64,000 nt of DNA, from NCBI GenBank assembly GCA_034522155.1, contig JAXHLP010000001.1:62001-126000 (forward strand), in the 5' to 3' direction. Positions 16,400 through 25,089 of the stretch are shown here, piece after piece (positions within the stretch are counted from its first letter, which is position 1; every line of letters starts with the position of its first letter). The notes beneath the pieces are model-generated. The model worked only from the letters and a program-made list of their open reading frames with translations. It was not told where the DNA came from and ran no database searches. A program made the translations under genes and the position numbers. This DNA is from Salinilacustrithrix sp034522155. GTDB lineage: Bacteria; Actinomycetota; Acidimicrobiia; Acidimicrobiales; Salinilacustritrichaceae.

Positions 16400-19300
16400 G
16401 TTTCGTCCCCTTCGTCGGTGAGGAGCTGGGCCTGGTCGATGCCGAGGGCCTGTTGCAGCTGCTCGGCGTCGAGGTCGCCGATCGAGCTCGACTTGGGCAG
16501 CACGAGATCGGCGATCTGGCGCTTGCCGGCCACGACCTCCTCGACCCGTTCGTCGACGGTGCCCGGGCAGACCAACCGGTGGGCGATGACCGTGTGGTCC
16601 TGGCCGATGCGCCAGACCCGGTCACGGGCCTGGTCCTCGACAGCCGGGTTCCACCACCGGTCGTAGAGCACGACGTGGTTGGCCGAGGTGAGGTTGAGCC
16701 CGGTGCCACCGGCCTTGAGCGACAGCACCATGGCGCCGGCGCCCTCGCCCGCCTGGAAGTCCTGCACGAGCTTGTCACGTGCCCCGCGGGCGAGGCCGCC
16801 GTGGTAGCAGTGGATGGGCAGGTCGTAGCGCTCGGTGAGGTGATCGGCGAGCTTCTCGCCCCAGCTGGCGAAGTGGGTGAAGATCAGCACGCGCTCCCCC
16901 GCGTCGAAGACCGACTCGACGATCTCGTTGAGGCGGGTGAGCTTGCCCGACCGGCCGTCGAGCGGCTGGCCCGTTTCGGTGTAGGCCTCGGGGTGGTTGC
17001 AGATCTGCTTGAGGGCGGTGATCGCGGCCAGCACCGCGCCCTTCTTCTTCGCCACGCCCTCCTGGTCGGCGGTGTCGACCACGAGGCGATCGAGGACCGC
17101 CTGGTACAGGCCGATCTGCTCGGCGGTCATCGAGCAGTGGTCGAGCTCGTCGATCCGGTCGGGCAGTTCCGCGGCGATCGCCGGCTCGGCCTTGGTGCGA
17201 CGGAAGACGAGGATGCCGTTGAGCGCCCGGAGCGCCCCCTCGGAGCCGTCCGCGCCGGTTCCGCTGGGCGAGAGCTGGGAGACGAACTGGTTGCGTTCGC
17301 CCACCAGGCCCGGGTTGCAGTAGTCGATGATCGACCAGAGATCGCCGAGACCGTTCTCGATGGGCGTACCGGTGAGGGCGATGCGGGTGCGGGCCTCGAT
17401 CCGGCGGAGCTGCTGGGCGGTGTCGGAGGTGGGGTTCTTGATGGCCTGGGCCTCGTCGAGCACGACCTTGGCCCAGTCGACCTGCGACAGCGCCTCGACG
17501 TCGCGCACCGCGGTCCCGTACGTGGTGAGCACGAGGTCGGCGTTCTCGGCCATCGTCGAGACACCGCGCGGGCTGGTCCGGCTCTGCCCGTGGTGGACGA
17601 CGACCTTGAGGCTGCCGGTGAAGCGTCGGGCCTCGGCCGCCCAGTTGCCGACCACGGCCGGTGGTGCCACCACGAGGGTCGGGCCCTGGCCGGTGGTCTC
17701 GAGCACGTGGGCGAGGATGGTGGGCGTCTTGCCCAGGCCCATGTCGAGGGCGAGACAGCCACCGAGGCCGGCCTCGTCGAGGAACCGCAACCACGCCACC
17801 GCCTCGGCCTGGTAGCTGCGCAGCTCGCCGGCGAAGCCCTCGGGCGTGGTGACGTCGTCCTCGGAGATGCGAGCCGCGCTGCGCAGCAGGTCGGCCGCCC
17901 AACCATCACCGGTGATCGAGATGCCCCCGGCGAGCGGCGAGCCCTCGAGACCCAGCGCCTGGCGCAGCATGTCGGCGCCGGTGAGCTGCTTCTGGTCGGC
18001 CCGCTCGGCGAGTGCGGCCGCCGCTTCACGCAGATCGGCCTTGTCGATCTCGACCCACTTGTTGCCCGACTTGACCAGCGGGCGGGCCTCGCGGGCGAGC
18101 TCCTGGATCTGGGTGGAGGTGAGCTCGACGTCGCCGAAGACCACCGACCAGCTCACGTTGGCGAGCTGCTGGGCGCCGACCTTGCTGTCCTCGGTCTCCT
18201 CGGCGGTGAGACGCAGAGTCGGTGTCGGCTTCTTCTTCGACAGCACCGGGACCTGGACGTTGAACCCGGCGGACCGCAGGACGTCGCCGGTCTCGCTCAT
18301 CAGCTGCCACGCCTCGTCCTGGCTGAGGATCACCTCGCCCCGGCGGCGACCACCGGGACGGCTGAGCTCGGGGAACAGGCGCTCGACGCGGGCGAGCTGC
18401 TCCTTCATCTCCCGGGCCCGGGTGTTCGAGGCGTTGACCATCGCGACCTCGACCGGCTCGAGCGTGTCGTCGGCGCCCGGGCCGAGCACCTTGCAGTGCC
18501 AGGCGTCGCCCTCGTCGGGCGGATCGAGCGCGATCGTCAACGCGAACTTCGCCGTGCCGGTGACCGGCGCGCTCCACTGGTCGAGCCGACGGACCAGCTC
18601 GGAGCCGGCGCGCGTGGGAGCGTCGAAGAGGGAGCCGTCGAGGCGGGCCAGCACCGTCTCGGCGACATCGGTGCGCGACCGGGGATCGGGCGGTGGCGCG
18701 GGCACCTCGAGGCGCTCGGCGGCCATGCCGCAGATGGTGGAGACCAGGTCGGTGAGCAGCGACTGGGTGAACGCCCGGCCGTCCTGGCGGTTCCCGGCGG
18801 TGGCTGCGGCGCCCGGCCGCACGGCTGCCAACTCGGCGATGGTGTCGGGATCGATCAGCGCGGGCTCCCACCGGACCTGGAAGGTGGACACGTCGCGGCC
18901 CTTGTCGTCGCGCTTGCGCACCTTCCGGAGCTTGGGGACCATCCGCCCCTGCGCGGTGAGCCGCACGGCCATGGCGGTGGTGAGACCCAACCACGGCACG
19001 GTGGCGCCGAGCTGGTGGGTCTCGGGATCGTCGCCGTCGGCCGAGGCCCGCTGGGCCACCAGCCAGCCCAGCGTCGACCCGAGCGGGGCCACCAGGCTCG
19101 GGGCCTTGGAGCCGTCGAGCAGCTTGATCGACCGATGCTCCTCCCACGGGATCGACCCGCCGCCGGCGGCCTCGAGCCGGGACCGGACCTGGGTGGCGGT
19201 CTCGGTGGGCGCGTCGCGGCCGCCGGCCCAGGCGATGAGCACGCCGGGCTCCCACGACAGCTGGAGCTCGGTCTCGCCCGGCTCGACCGGCGGCTGCTGG

Positions 19301-19701
19301 CTCTTCGGCTGCCTCGGGCGCTGTCCGGGCGGGAGGGTCTCCTCCTCCTTCGGCGGGCCGAGCAGCTCGGTCAGCACCTCGTCGATACGGTGGGCCTCGC
19401 GGTCGAAGTCCTCGACGATCGAGTTCTTCGCCGGGGCGGGCACGGACCGCTTGGCGTCCTCGATGACCCGGTCGGCCTGGTCGAGGAAGCGGTAGAGCAC
19501 CCGGACCCAGTCGGTCGGGAAGTGCTCGAGCGTCTTGACGTCGTCGTCGGTGGCGCGCCCGTCGAGATGGGCCTGAACGAGGTCCTCGAAATCGCGAGGC
19601 AGGATCGCGGGCGGGGGTGAGGTGGTGGTGATCGCCTTCTCCGTTTCACGGGTTCGTGAGACCGCACCGACGCCATCGGTCTGGCCGGTCCACCGCAACA
19701 C
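16396..19701 (-). CDS. SNF2-family DEAD/DEAH-box helicase
   Basis: Swi2/Snf2 DNA-dependent ATPase, about 1,100 residues. The first ~600 carry the bacterial SNF2-associated region. The motor follows: DMGLGKT (motif I, ~residue 652), VVLDEAQAIKN (motif II), LTGTPIENGL (III), FTHFASWGEKLADHL (IV), SLKAGGTGLNLTSANHV (V) and RVWRIGQDHTV (VI). It would remodel protein-DNA complexes in repair or transcription. The frame stays open to 20112, but that part overlaps the S4 gene. GTG at 19701 was chosen because codons upstream to ATG 19800 have poor third-position GC and contain a -10-like TACACT (19764-19759). True start is uncertain within 19698-19800. Confidence 0.88.
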   Translation of the reverse strand: MLRWTGQTDGVGAVSRTRETEKAITTTSPPPAILPRDFEDLVQAHLDGRATDDDVKTLEHFPTDWVRVLYRFLDQADRVIEDAKRSVPAPAKNSIVEDFDREAHRIDEVLTELLGPPKEEETLPPGQRPRQPKSQQPPVEPGETELQLSWEPGVLIAWAGGRDAPTETATQVRSRLEAAGGGSIPWEEHRSIKLLDGSKAPSLVAPLGSTLGWLVAQRASADGDDPETHQLGATVPWLGLTTAMAVRLTAQGRMVPKLRKVRKRDDKGRDVSTFQVRWEPALIDPDTIAELAAVRPGAAATAGNRQDGRAFTQSLLTDLVSTICGMAAERLEVPAPPPDPRSRTDVAETVLARLDGSLFDAPTRAGSELVRRLDQWSAPVTGTAKFALTIALDPPDEGDAWHCKVLGPGADDTLEPVEVAMVNASNTRAREMKEQLARVERLFPELSRPGGRRRGEVILSQDEAWQLMSETGDVLRSAGFNVQVPVLSKKKPTPTLRLTAEETEDSKVGAQQLANVSWSVVFGDVELTSTQIQELAREARPLVKSGNKWVEIDKADLREAAAALAERADQKQLTGADMLRQALGLEGSPLAGGISITGDGWAADLLRSAARISEDDVTTPEGFAGELRSYQAEAVAWLRFLDEAGLGGCLALDMGLGKTPTILAHVLETTGQGPTLVVAPPAVVGNWAAEARRFTGSLKVVVHHGQSRTSPRGVSTMAENADLVLTTYGTAVRDVEALSQVDWAKVVLDEAQAIKNPTSDTAQQLRRIEARTRIALTGTPIENGLGDLWSIIDYCNPGLVGERNQFVSQLSPSGTGADGSEGALRALNGILVFRRTKAEPAIAAELPDRIDELDHCSMTAEQIGLYQAVLDRLVVDTADQEGVAKKKGAVLAAITALKQICNHPEAYTETGQPLDGRSGKLTRLNEIVESVFDAGERVLIFTHFASWGEKLADHLTERYDLPIHCYHGGLARGARDKLVQDFQAGEGAGAMVLSLKAGGTGLNLTSANHVVLYDRWWNPAVEDQARDRVWRIGQDHTVIAHRLVCPGTVDERVEEVVAGKRQIADLVLPKSSSIGDLDAEQLQQALGIDQAQLLTDEGDET

Positions 19702-19867
19702 GCCATTGACACCCGCCGGCGTCCGTGGACGCGGGATCAGGGAACGGTGTGCGACTCCAGTGTAGCCCGAACGATCCTCGCCGAGGCACACACCCACCAT
19801 CCCCCAGCTCTGGGCCCCCGATCTCGCGCCCCAGCGCGAACTCGGGGCCCGGAACCGGGATCGGGGG

Positions 19868-20263
19868 TCAGCGGCGGCGGCCGAAGATCTGTTCCATCTG
19901 GCGGCGGTCCTTCTTGGTGGGCCGCCCGGCGCCCGCGTCGCGCACCGCCTGGGGCAGTTCGTGACTGGGTTCCGGCGGTGGTGGGCTGCGGTCGATGTAG
20001 CACTCCGCTGCCACCGGCGCGCCCACCCGCTTGTCGATGATCTGCGCCACTTCGAGGTCGAAGACGCGTTGACCCCGGACGACGTGGACCTCGTCGCCGA
20101 CCTTGACGGCATGGGCCGGCTTCACCGTCGTGCCGCCGACCTCGACGTGCCCGCCGTTGCACGCCTTGGACGCCAACGATCGGGTCTTGAAGACGCGCAC
20201 CGCCCACAACCAGCGGTCGACACGGACGGTGTCGACGCCGGACGAGTGCGGGGCGTCGGTCAT
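19868..20263 (-). CDS. RNA-binding S4 domain protein (Hsp15-like)
   Basis: 131-residue protein with an S4 domain near the start: VRVDRWLWAVRVFKTRSLASKACNGG is written here as two landmarks, RVDRWLWAVR and TRSLASKAC, then VEVGGTTVKPAHAVKVGDEV. A basic tail ends RPTKKDRRQMEQIFGRRR. Hsp15 of E. coli recycles stalled 50S subunits carrying nascent chains; members like this are probably ribosome-associated. The ATG at 20263, 13 nt after the thiolase stop, was chosen over an in-frame one at 20305 that lies inside the thiolase gene. Confidence 0.85.
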   Translation of the reverse strand: MTDAPHSSGVDTVRVDRWLWAVRVFKTRSLASKACNGGHVEVGGTTVKPAHAVKVGDEVHVVRGQRVFDLEVAQIIDKRVGAPVAAECYIDRSPPPPEPSHELPQAVRDAGAGRPTKKDRRQMEQIFGRRR

Positions 20264-20276
20264 GAACCCGAGGGAT

Positions 20277-21482
20277 TCACGCGGCCTTCTCGAGGATGTG
20301 GACACCGCAGGCCGAGCCGAGCCCGATGACGTGGGCCAGGCCGACCTTGGCGCCTTCGATCTGGCGGTCGCCGGCCTCGCCCCGCAGGTGGTGGCAGACC
20401 TCCCAGATGTTGGCGATGCCGGTGGCCGAGATGGGGTGGCCCTTCGACTCCAGGCCGCCGGAGACGTTCACCGGCGTCGTGCCGTCGCGCCAGGTGGCAC
20501 CCGACTCGAAGAAGTCGACCGCACCGCCCGGCTCACACAGCTCGAGGTTGTCGTAGTGGACGAGCTCGGCGGTGGCGAAGCAGTCGTGGAGCTCGACGAG
20601 GTTGAGGTCCTCGGGGCCGACACCGGCCTGCTCGTAGGCCTGCTGGGCGGCCTGGCGGGTGAGCGTGTTGACGTCGGGAAGGACCTGGCAGGCCTCCTGG
20701 TACGGGTCGGAGGTGAGGATCGACGCCGACACCTTCACCGCCCGGCGCTGCTGGGCCTGGGACAGGGTCTTGAGCTTGGACGCCGACACCACGACCGCGG
20801 CGGCTGCGCCGTCGCAGTTGGCCGAGCACATCGGGCGGGTGTTCGGGTAGGCGATCATCACGTCGCCCATCACCTGCTCGAGACTCATCTCCTTGGTGTA
20901 GGCCGCCAGCGGGTTCAGCGTGGAGTGCTTGTGGTTCTTCACGCTGATGCTGGCGAACAGCTCGAACGGCGCGCCGTCGTAGTCGTTGTCGTGGAGATAC
21001 TCCATGCCGACCTGGGCGAAGGTGCCCGGCATGTTGGCCGTGCCGATGCGACCGTCGATCGAGGTGACCGCCCCGAAGCGGCCCTCGGGCTCCCAGTGGT
21101 GGCCGTCGTCGCCCTTCTTGCCACCACCGGCGCCGAGCAGGCCCGCGCCGGCGAGCTTCTCGACCCCGACTGCGAGGCCCATGTCGCACTCGCCGGCCTT
21201 GATGGCCATGATCGCCGTGCGCAGCGCGGTGGCACCGGTCGCGCACGCGTTCTGGACGTTGTAGACGGGGATGCCGGTCTGGCCGATCTGCTTCTGCAGC
21301 TGCTGGCCGAACGACTGCCCGACGAGGTTGCCGTAGGCCATGATCCCCATGTCGCCCATCGACACGTCGGCGTCGTCGAGGGCCGCCATCGCGGCCTGGG
21401 CGCCGAGATCCTGGACGTCGAGGTCCGGGTGCTTGCCGAACTTCGTCATGTTGATCCCGAGGATGAAGACGTCTTCACTCAT
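20277..21482 (-). CDS. Thiolase family protein (SCP-x/lipid-transfer type)
   Basis: Thiolase fold of 401 residues. VQNACATGATALRTA holds the acylated Cys, LVELHDCFATAE is typical of the SCP-x/lipid-transfer branch, and SKGHPISATGIA supplies the second active-site His. The last motif reads GSACGVHIL where CxG is expected. AGGAGA precedes the ATG. The gene follows a DUF35 protein (gap 143 nt); DUF35/thiolase pairs commonly act together, for example in steroid side-chain retro-aldol or thiolysis steps. A role in degrading a long or branched acyl-CoA is therefore likely but the substrate is open. Confidence 0.87.
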   Translation of the reverse strand: MSEDVFILGINMTKFGKHPDLDVQDLGAQAAMAALDDADVSMGDMGIMAYGNLVGQSFGQQLQKQIGQTGIPVYNVQNACATGATALRTAIMAIKAGECDMGLAVGVEKLAGAGLLGAGGGKKGDDGHHWEPEGRFGAVTSIDGRIGTANMPGTFAQVGMEYLHDNDYDGAPFELFASISVKNHKHSTLNPLAAYTKEMSLEQVMGDVMIAYPNTRPMCSANCDGAAAAVVVSASKLKTLSQAQQRRAVKVSASILTSDPYQEACQVLPDVNTLTRQAAQQAYEQAGVGPEDLNLVELHDCFATAELVHYDNLELCEPGGAVDFFESGATWRDGTTPVNVSGGLESKGHPISATGIANIWEVCHHLRGEAGDRQIEGAKVGLAHVIGLGSACGVHILEKAA

Positions 21483-21625
21483 TGGTTTCTCCTAGATCAG
21501 ATCTTCGCGGATGCAGCCGACCATGATCCGGGCCGGCGTCGGGAGCGCCAGCGAGCAGCCGGCAGCGAAACGAGAGTCGAACGGCCCGCTCGGGCCGGAG
21601 CTCGAGTGAGCCATCAGCACAGCCG

Positions 21626-22024
21626 TCAGCACGGTTCGTAGCCGAAGCCGATGGCCTCGACACCGTCGTCGTCGGTGCCGAGCGAGTAGGTGGTGAGGCG
21701 GACCTTCATCCCGAGCTTGACGTGCTCGTCGTCGGGTTCGACGTTGAGGATGTTGGTGCGGATGCTGGTGCCGTCGCAGTCGACGATGCCGGCGACGAAG
21801 GGTACCGGCACGCCCGGCGCAGCGAAGGTGACGATCGTGTACGAGCGCAGCGTGCCCTCGGTCGCGACCTCCACCTCCTTGAAGTCGGTCTTGAAGCACG
21901 ACGCGCACGCGTTGCGGCGGTCGAAGAAGCGCGCGCCGCACGAGGTGCATTCGTTGGCCACGAGGTGGGGATGGTCACCGAGATGGAGGTAGTCCACCAT
22001 CGGGATCTGCGTCTGGGTCGCCAC
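21626..22024 (-). CDS. Zn-ribbon/OB-fold protein (DUF35), acyl-CoA-binding partner
   Basis: 132-residue DUF35 protein: an N-terminal rubredoxin-like zinc ribbon with CTSCGARFFDRRNACASC (two CxxC), then an OB-fold with SYTIVTFAAPGVPVPFVAGIVD and GMKVRL. Such proteins bind acyl-CoA beside a thiolase or hydratase (as ChsH2 does in cholesterol side-chain degradation). GTG start with GAGGAG upstream. Next gene on the strand is the SCP-x-type thiolase, the expected partner. Confidence 0.85.
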   Translation of the reverse strand: MATQTQIPMVDYLHLGDHPHLVANECTSCGARFFDRRNACASCFKTDFKEVEVATEGTLRSYTIVTFAAPGVPVPFVAGIVDCDGTSIRTNILNVEPDDEHVKLGMKVRLTTYSLGTDDDGVEAIGFGYEPC

Positions 22025-22160
22025 CGATACTCCTCAAGTCGTCGGCCGGCGGAGCACCCGGAGTTCCCCCTCGAGCCGCATCCGCCGGAACGGATCCGAT
22101 ACGCCCGGAGCTTCGCAGACGCGACCGGACGACGGCCAATTCCACCCGTACCCTGACGGC

Positions 22161-22484
22161 ATGGCACCGACGGCCACCTCCACCGACGTGTGGCCGGCTC
22201 GCGATGTCGACGAGACCGAGCGGGACCGCGAACTCGACCGGCTGGCCCTTCTGGGCAATCCAGACGCGCCGCTGCCCGACGACGCGGTCCCCTTCGACGA
22301 CGTCGTGGATCCCGGGGGCGGCGGCGCCGATCTGCTCCCCGACTGGTACATGCCAGCGCCGATGGCAGGCGGGGCGCGCCTCGGGGGCTGGCGCCGGGTG
22401 GTGGCGTGGGTGATCGTGGCGGCCTTCCTCGCGATCGCGGCCGCCGGCCTGTGCAGCACCTATGGAGAGGTCGTCATCGCCTGA
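22161..22484 (+). CDS. Small single-pass membrane protein, function unknown
   Basis: 107 residues. A hydrophilic acidic N-terminal region (~70 residues, with DDAVPFDDVVDPGGGGADLLP) leads to one transmembrane segment, VVAWVIVAAFLAIAAAGLC, near the C-terminus. Not recognised. The ATG has no ribosome-binding site but TACCCT ends 6 nt upstream (22149-22154), fitting a leaderless promoter. It is divergent from the DUF35 gene. Confidence 0.6.
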   Translation: MAPTATSTDVWPARDVDETERDRELDRLALLGNPDAPLPDDAVPFDDVVDPGGGGADLLPDWYMPAPMAGGARLGGWRRVVAWVIVAAFLAIAAAGLCSTYGEVVIA

Positions 22485-22609
22485 GCGACCCGGTTCAGAC
22501 GAGCGGGAGCAGGTGATCGGGTTCAGATGTCGGCGACGACGGGCGCGGTGTAGACCCCGACCAGCTCCTGGCCGGCAGTTCCGGTGAGCTCGGTTCTCGC
22601 CCGATACGG

Positions 22610-22630
22610 GCCGCTTCCGCCGGAAGCGGC
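22610..22630. terminator. Short perfect hairpin between convergent genes
   Basis: GCCGCTTCC pairs with GGAAGCGGC across a GCC loop, in the 198-bp space between the convergent stops at 22484 and 22683. No T-tract follows; a bidirectional terminator is plausible. Confidence 0.45.
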
Positions 22631-22682
22631 GCCGTCACCATACGACGCCGACCACTCTCAGTGGGTGATGTCGCCGGAGACG

Positions 22683-23423
22683 TCAGAGCACCACCCGGGC
22701 CACGAGCGCCGCGGCCGAAGCCACCAGCACCGCGAGCACGGCCTGCTCGAACCCGCGTCCGCCCAATCGGGCTCGCAGTGCGGTACCCACCGGGATGGTC
22801 GCCAGCACGGGGAGGAACGCCGCGGCGGAGGCCACGGCCCGGTCGAGCGTGTACTCGCCGGTGGCCAGGATCACCAGCAACTGGACGAGTCCCGCCAGCC
22901 CGAAGACGAGGGTCACGGTGAACACGTAGGTCTGCTTGGGCAGGCGGTAGGCGTGGTACCAGGCGGCGACCACGGGCCCCGACACGCCGACCGCACCCTG
23001 CATCACGCCGACGACGGAGCCCACCGCCGGCGACCAGCGGGTAGCGGTGGCCGGATCGATCGGCAGCTCCGGCGCCCGGAGGTAGTTCACGACGAACAGG
23101 ACGATGGTCGCGATGAGGGCGAGCAACAACGGCTCCTCGGGAACCGAAACCAGCGCGAACGTGCCGACCACGGCGCCGGCCATCCCGAACACGACGATCG
23201 GCCGGAGATCGCGGGCCTCGTGGCGGCCGTCGCGGGCGCCGGCGCACAGCAGGAAGTTGGCCACCACGTTCGGGGCGGAGACGACCACCACCGCGTCCTC
23301 GACGCCGAGCACGAGCGTGATGAGCGGCACCGCGATCAGCGGATAGCCCATGCCGGTGACCGACTTGATGAACGCCCCGATCAGCGAGGCCCCCACCACG
23401 ACAGCGATCTCGGCCCCGGTCAC
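22683..23423 (-). CDS. TauE/SafE (TSUP) family permease
   Basis: Integral membrane protein of 246 residues with about eight hydrophobic segments. It starts GAEIAVVVGASLIGAFIKSVTGMG, and GMGYPLIAVPL near residue 27 is a TSUP signature. The second half repeats the pattern with GVMQGAVGVSGPVVAAW. This family exports sulfite, sulfonates or related organic anions. It starts 25 nt after the ATPase of the Ehu-like operon and may be co-transcribed, although a functional link is not evident. Confidence 0.8.
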   Translation of the reverse strand: MTGAEIAVVVGASLIGAFIKSVTGMGYPLIAVPLITLVLGVEDAVVVVSAPNVVANFLLCAGARDGRHEARDLRPIVVFGMAGAVVGTFALVSVPEEPLLLALIATIVLFVVNYLRAPELPIDPATATRWSPAVGSVVGVMQGAVGVSGPVVAAWYHAYRLPKQTYVFTVTLVFGLAGLVQLLVILATGEYTLDRAVASAAAFLPVLATIPVGTALRARLGGRGFEQAVLAVLVASAAALVARVVL

Positions 23424-23447
23424 CGGGGCGACGCTACCGAGCGGTGG

Positions 23448-24266
23448 TCAGTGCTCGAAGACGGCACCGAGGAACGCCTTGGTGCGTTCCTCCTGGGGGT
23501 CGTCGATGACCTGTGACGGCGGGCCCGACTCGAGGATCTGGCCGCTGTCGAACATCACGACCCGGTCGGCCACCTCGCGGGCGAAGCCCATCTCGTGGGT
23601 CACCAGCATCATGGTGGTGTTGCCCTCCTCGGCGATGTCGCGCAGCACCTCGAGCACCTCGCCGATCAGCTCTGGATCGAGCGCCGAGGTCACCTCGTCG
23701 AAGAGCATGACGGCCGGCTGGTTGGCCAGCGAGCGGGCGATGGCCACACGCTGCTTCTGTCCACCCGAGAGCTGGCCAGGTGTCTGGCCCGCCGCGTGAG
23801 CCAACCCGACCTGGCGCAGCAGCATCATGGCGTGCTCCTCGGCTTCGTCGCGCGACCAGCCGTGGACCTTCATGGGCGCGAGCGTGATGTTCTCGAGCGC
23901 GGTCATGTGCGGGAACAGGTTGAAGTGCTGGAACACCATTCCGATGTTCGAGCGCACCTGGCGGATCCGCTTCTCGGACGCGGGGGTCTTCCCGTCGGCC
24001 TCGTGGTAGAGGTGCTCGTCGCCGATCTGGATCGTGCCCGAGTCGATGCGCTCGAGGGTCATGATCACCCGCAGGATCGTGGTCTTGCCCGACCCCGACG
24101 GGCCGACGATCACCACCCGCTCGCCGGCGTCGACGTCGAGGTCGAGCTCGCGAAGCACGACGTTGTCGCCGAATGCCTTGTTGACCGAACGCATCCGTAC
24201 GGCGGCGGCACGATTGCCATCGGCACCGGCGGCCGGCGAGTCGGACGGGGTTTCAGACACGCTCAT
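23448..24266 (-). CDS. ehuA: Ectoine/amino-acid ABC transporter ATP-binding protein
   Basis: ABC ATPase of the polar amino acid class, 272 residues. GPSGSGKTT (Walker A), LSGGQKQRVAIARSL (signature), VMLFDEVTSALDPE (Walker B with Asp-Glu) and VTHEMGFA (switch His) are all intact. The ATG overlaps the stop of the upstream permease by 14 nt. It completes the order binding protein, permease, permease, ATPase seen in actinobacterial ehuBCDA operons. The Ehu specificity rests on the binding protein; generic glutamate or glutamine uptake is the alternative. Confidence 0.82.
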   Translation of the reverse strand: MSVSETPSDSPAAGADGNRAAAVRMRSVNKAFGDNVVLRELDLDVDAGERVVIVGPSGSGKTTILRVIMTLERIDSGTIQIGDEHLYHEADGKTPASEKRIRQVRSNIGMVFQHFNLFPHMTALENITLAPMKVHGWSRDEAEEHAMMLLRQVGLAHAAGQTPGQLSGGQKQRVAIARSLANQPAVMLFDEVTSALDPELIGEVLEVLRDIAEEGNTTMMLVTHEMGFAREVADRVVMFDSGQILESGPPSQVIDDPQEERTKAFLGAVFEH

Positions 24267-25089
24267 AGGAGATTCGCCTTTCGAGACGGCGGACCAGCCA
24301 GGCGGCTGGGAGGCTGACGGCGAGGAAGCCGGCGCCGATCATGAGGTAGGCCTCGACGGGCCGGAAGTCGCCGGCGACGGAGGTCGCGAAGCCCATGAGC
24401 CCGGTGACCTGGATGGCGAAGCCGAGCGGCGCGTCCTTGAAGCCGGCGACGAGGTAGTTGCCGAGGGCGGGCAGGACGTTGGGCACGGCCTGGGGCAGGA
24501 TCACCCGGCTCCACTTCGTGCGCGAGCCCAGATTGAGCGCGGTGGACGCCTCCCATTGCCCAACGGGCACGCTGTTGATGCCGGCTCGGTAGCCCTCGGA
24601 GCAGTAGGTGGCGTAGTGGACCCCGAGCCCGAAGATCAGCGCCTGGTTGGGGCTCACAACGATGTCGAACTCAGGCAGGGCGAAGTAGAGGAAGTAGAGC
24701 TGCACCAGCAGCGGCGTGGATCTCACGAACTCGATGAACAGCGCGACCGGCCACCTGACGACGGCGAGGCGCGATCGGCGGCCGAGGGCGAGGACCAGCC
24801 CGAGGACCGCCGCGACCGCGAACCCGATGACAGTGGCCATGGCGGTGACGCTGAGCGCGTTGAGCAGATCGGGGAGCAGCGACCAGGCGTACTCCCAGTC
24901 CCAGTTCGTTCCGCCGTCGGGCGCGACGTCGGTCCGGAACCGGTAGCGCTGCGTGCCCTTCTGGACGAGCGCGAACGCGGCGACGGCCGCGAGCAGCATC
25001 GGCACCACGACGCCGCGCTTGCGATACCACGGCGTGTGATGGAGCGGACCACTCGGCTCGGTCTCGGCGGTCGTTGTGGTCTCGCTCAT
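24253..25089 (-). CDS. ehuD: Ectoine/amino-acid ABC transporter permease 2
   Basis: Permease of 278 residues with the polar amino acid transporter fold: FVRSTPLLVQLYFLYFALPEF precedes the EAA-type loop ALNLGSRTKWSRVILPQAVPNVLP. An N-terminal cytosolic stretch of ~35 residues precedes the first helix. It overlaps the upstream permease gene by ATGA and the ATPase gene by 14 nt, so all are probably one polycistronic unit. Confidence 0.82.
   Translation of the reverse strand: MSETTTTAETEPSGPLHHTPWYRKRGVVVPMLLAAVAAFALVQKGTQRYRFRTDVAPDGGTNWDWEYAWSLLPDLLNALSVTAMATVIGFAVAAVLGLVLALGRRSRLAVVRWPVALFIEFVRSTPLLVQLYFLYFALPEFDIVVSPNQALIFGLGVHYATYCSEGYRAGINSVPVGQWEASTALNLGSRTKWSRVILPQAVPNVLPALGNYLVAGFKDAPLGFAIQVTGLMGFATSVAGDFRPVEAYLMIGAGFLAVSLPAAWLVRRLERRISYERV

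Noticed and set aside
16390..19620. 1,076-codon plus-strand frame opposite the SNF2 helicase
   Set aside because: Antisense shadow caused by high GC; no domain, and the minus strand carries all helicase motifs.
19702..20112. N-terminal extension of the SNF2 frame up to 20112
   Set aside because: It overlaps the S4 gene, has lower third-position GC in 19701-19800 and contains a promoter-like TACACT, so it is probably not translated.
22523..22660. Minus-strand open stretch reading RARTELTGTAGQELVG...ADI before a stop, between TSUP and the small membrane gene
   Set aside because: It has protein-like composition, but an in-frame stop lies just upstream at about 22660 and no start codon exists, so it is not a gene; GC-rich third positions make such stretches common.
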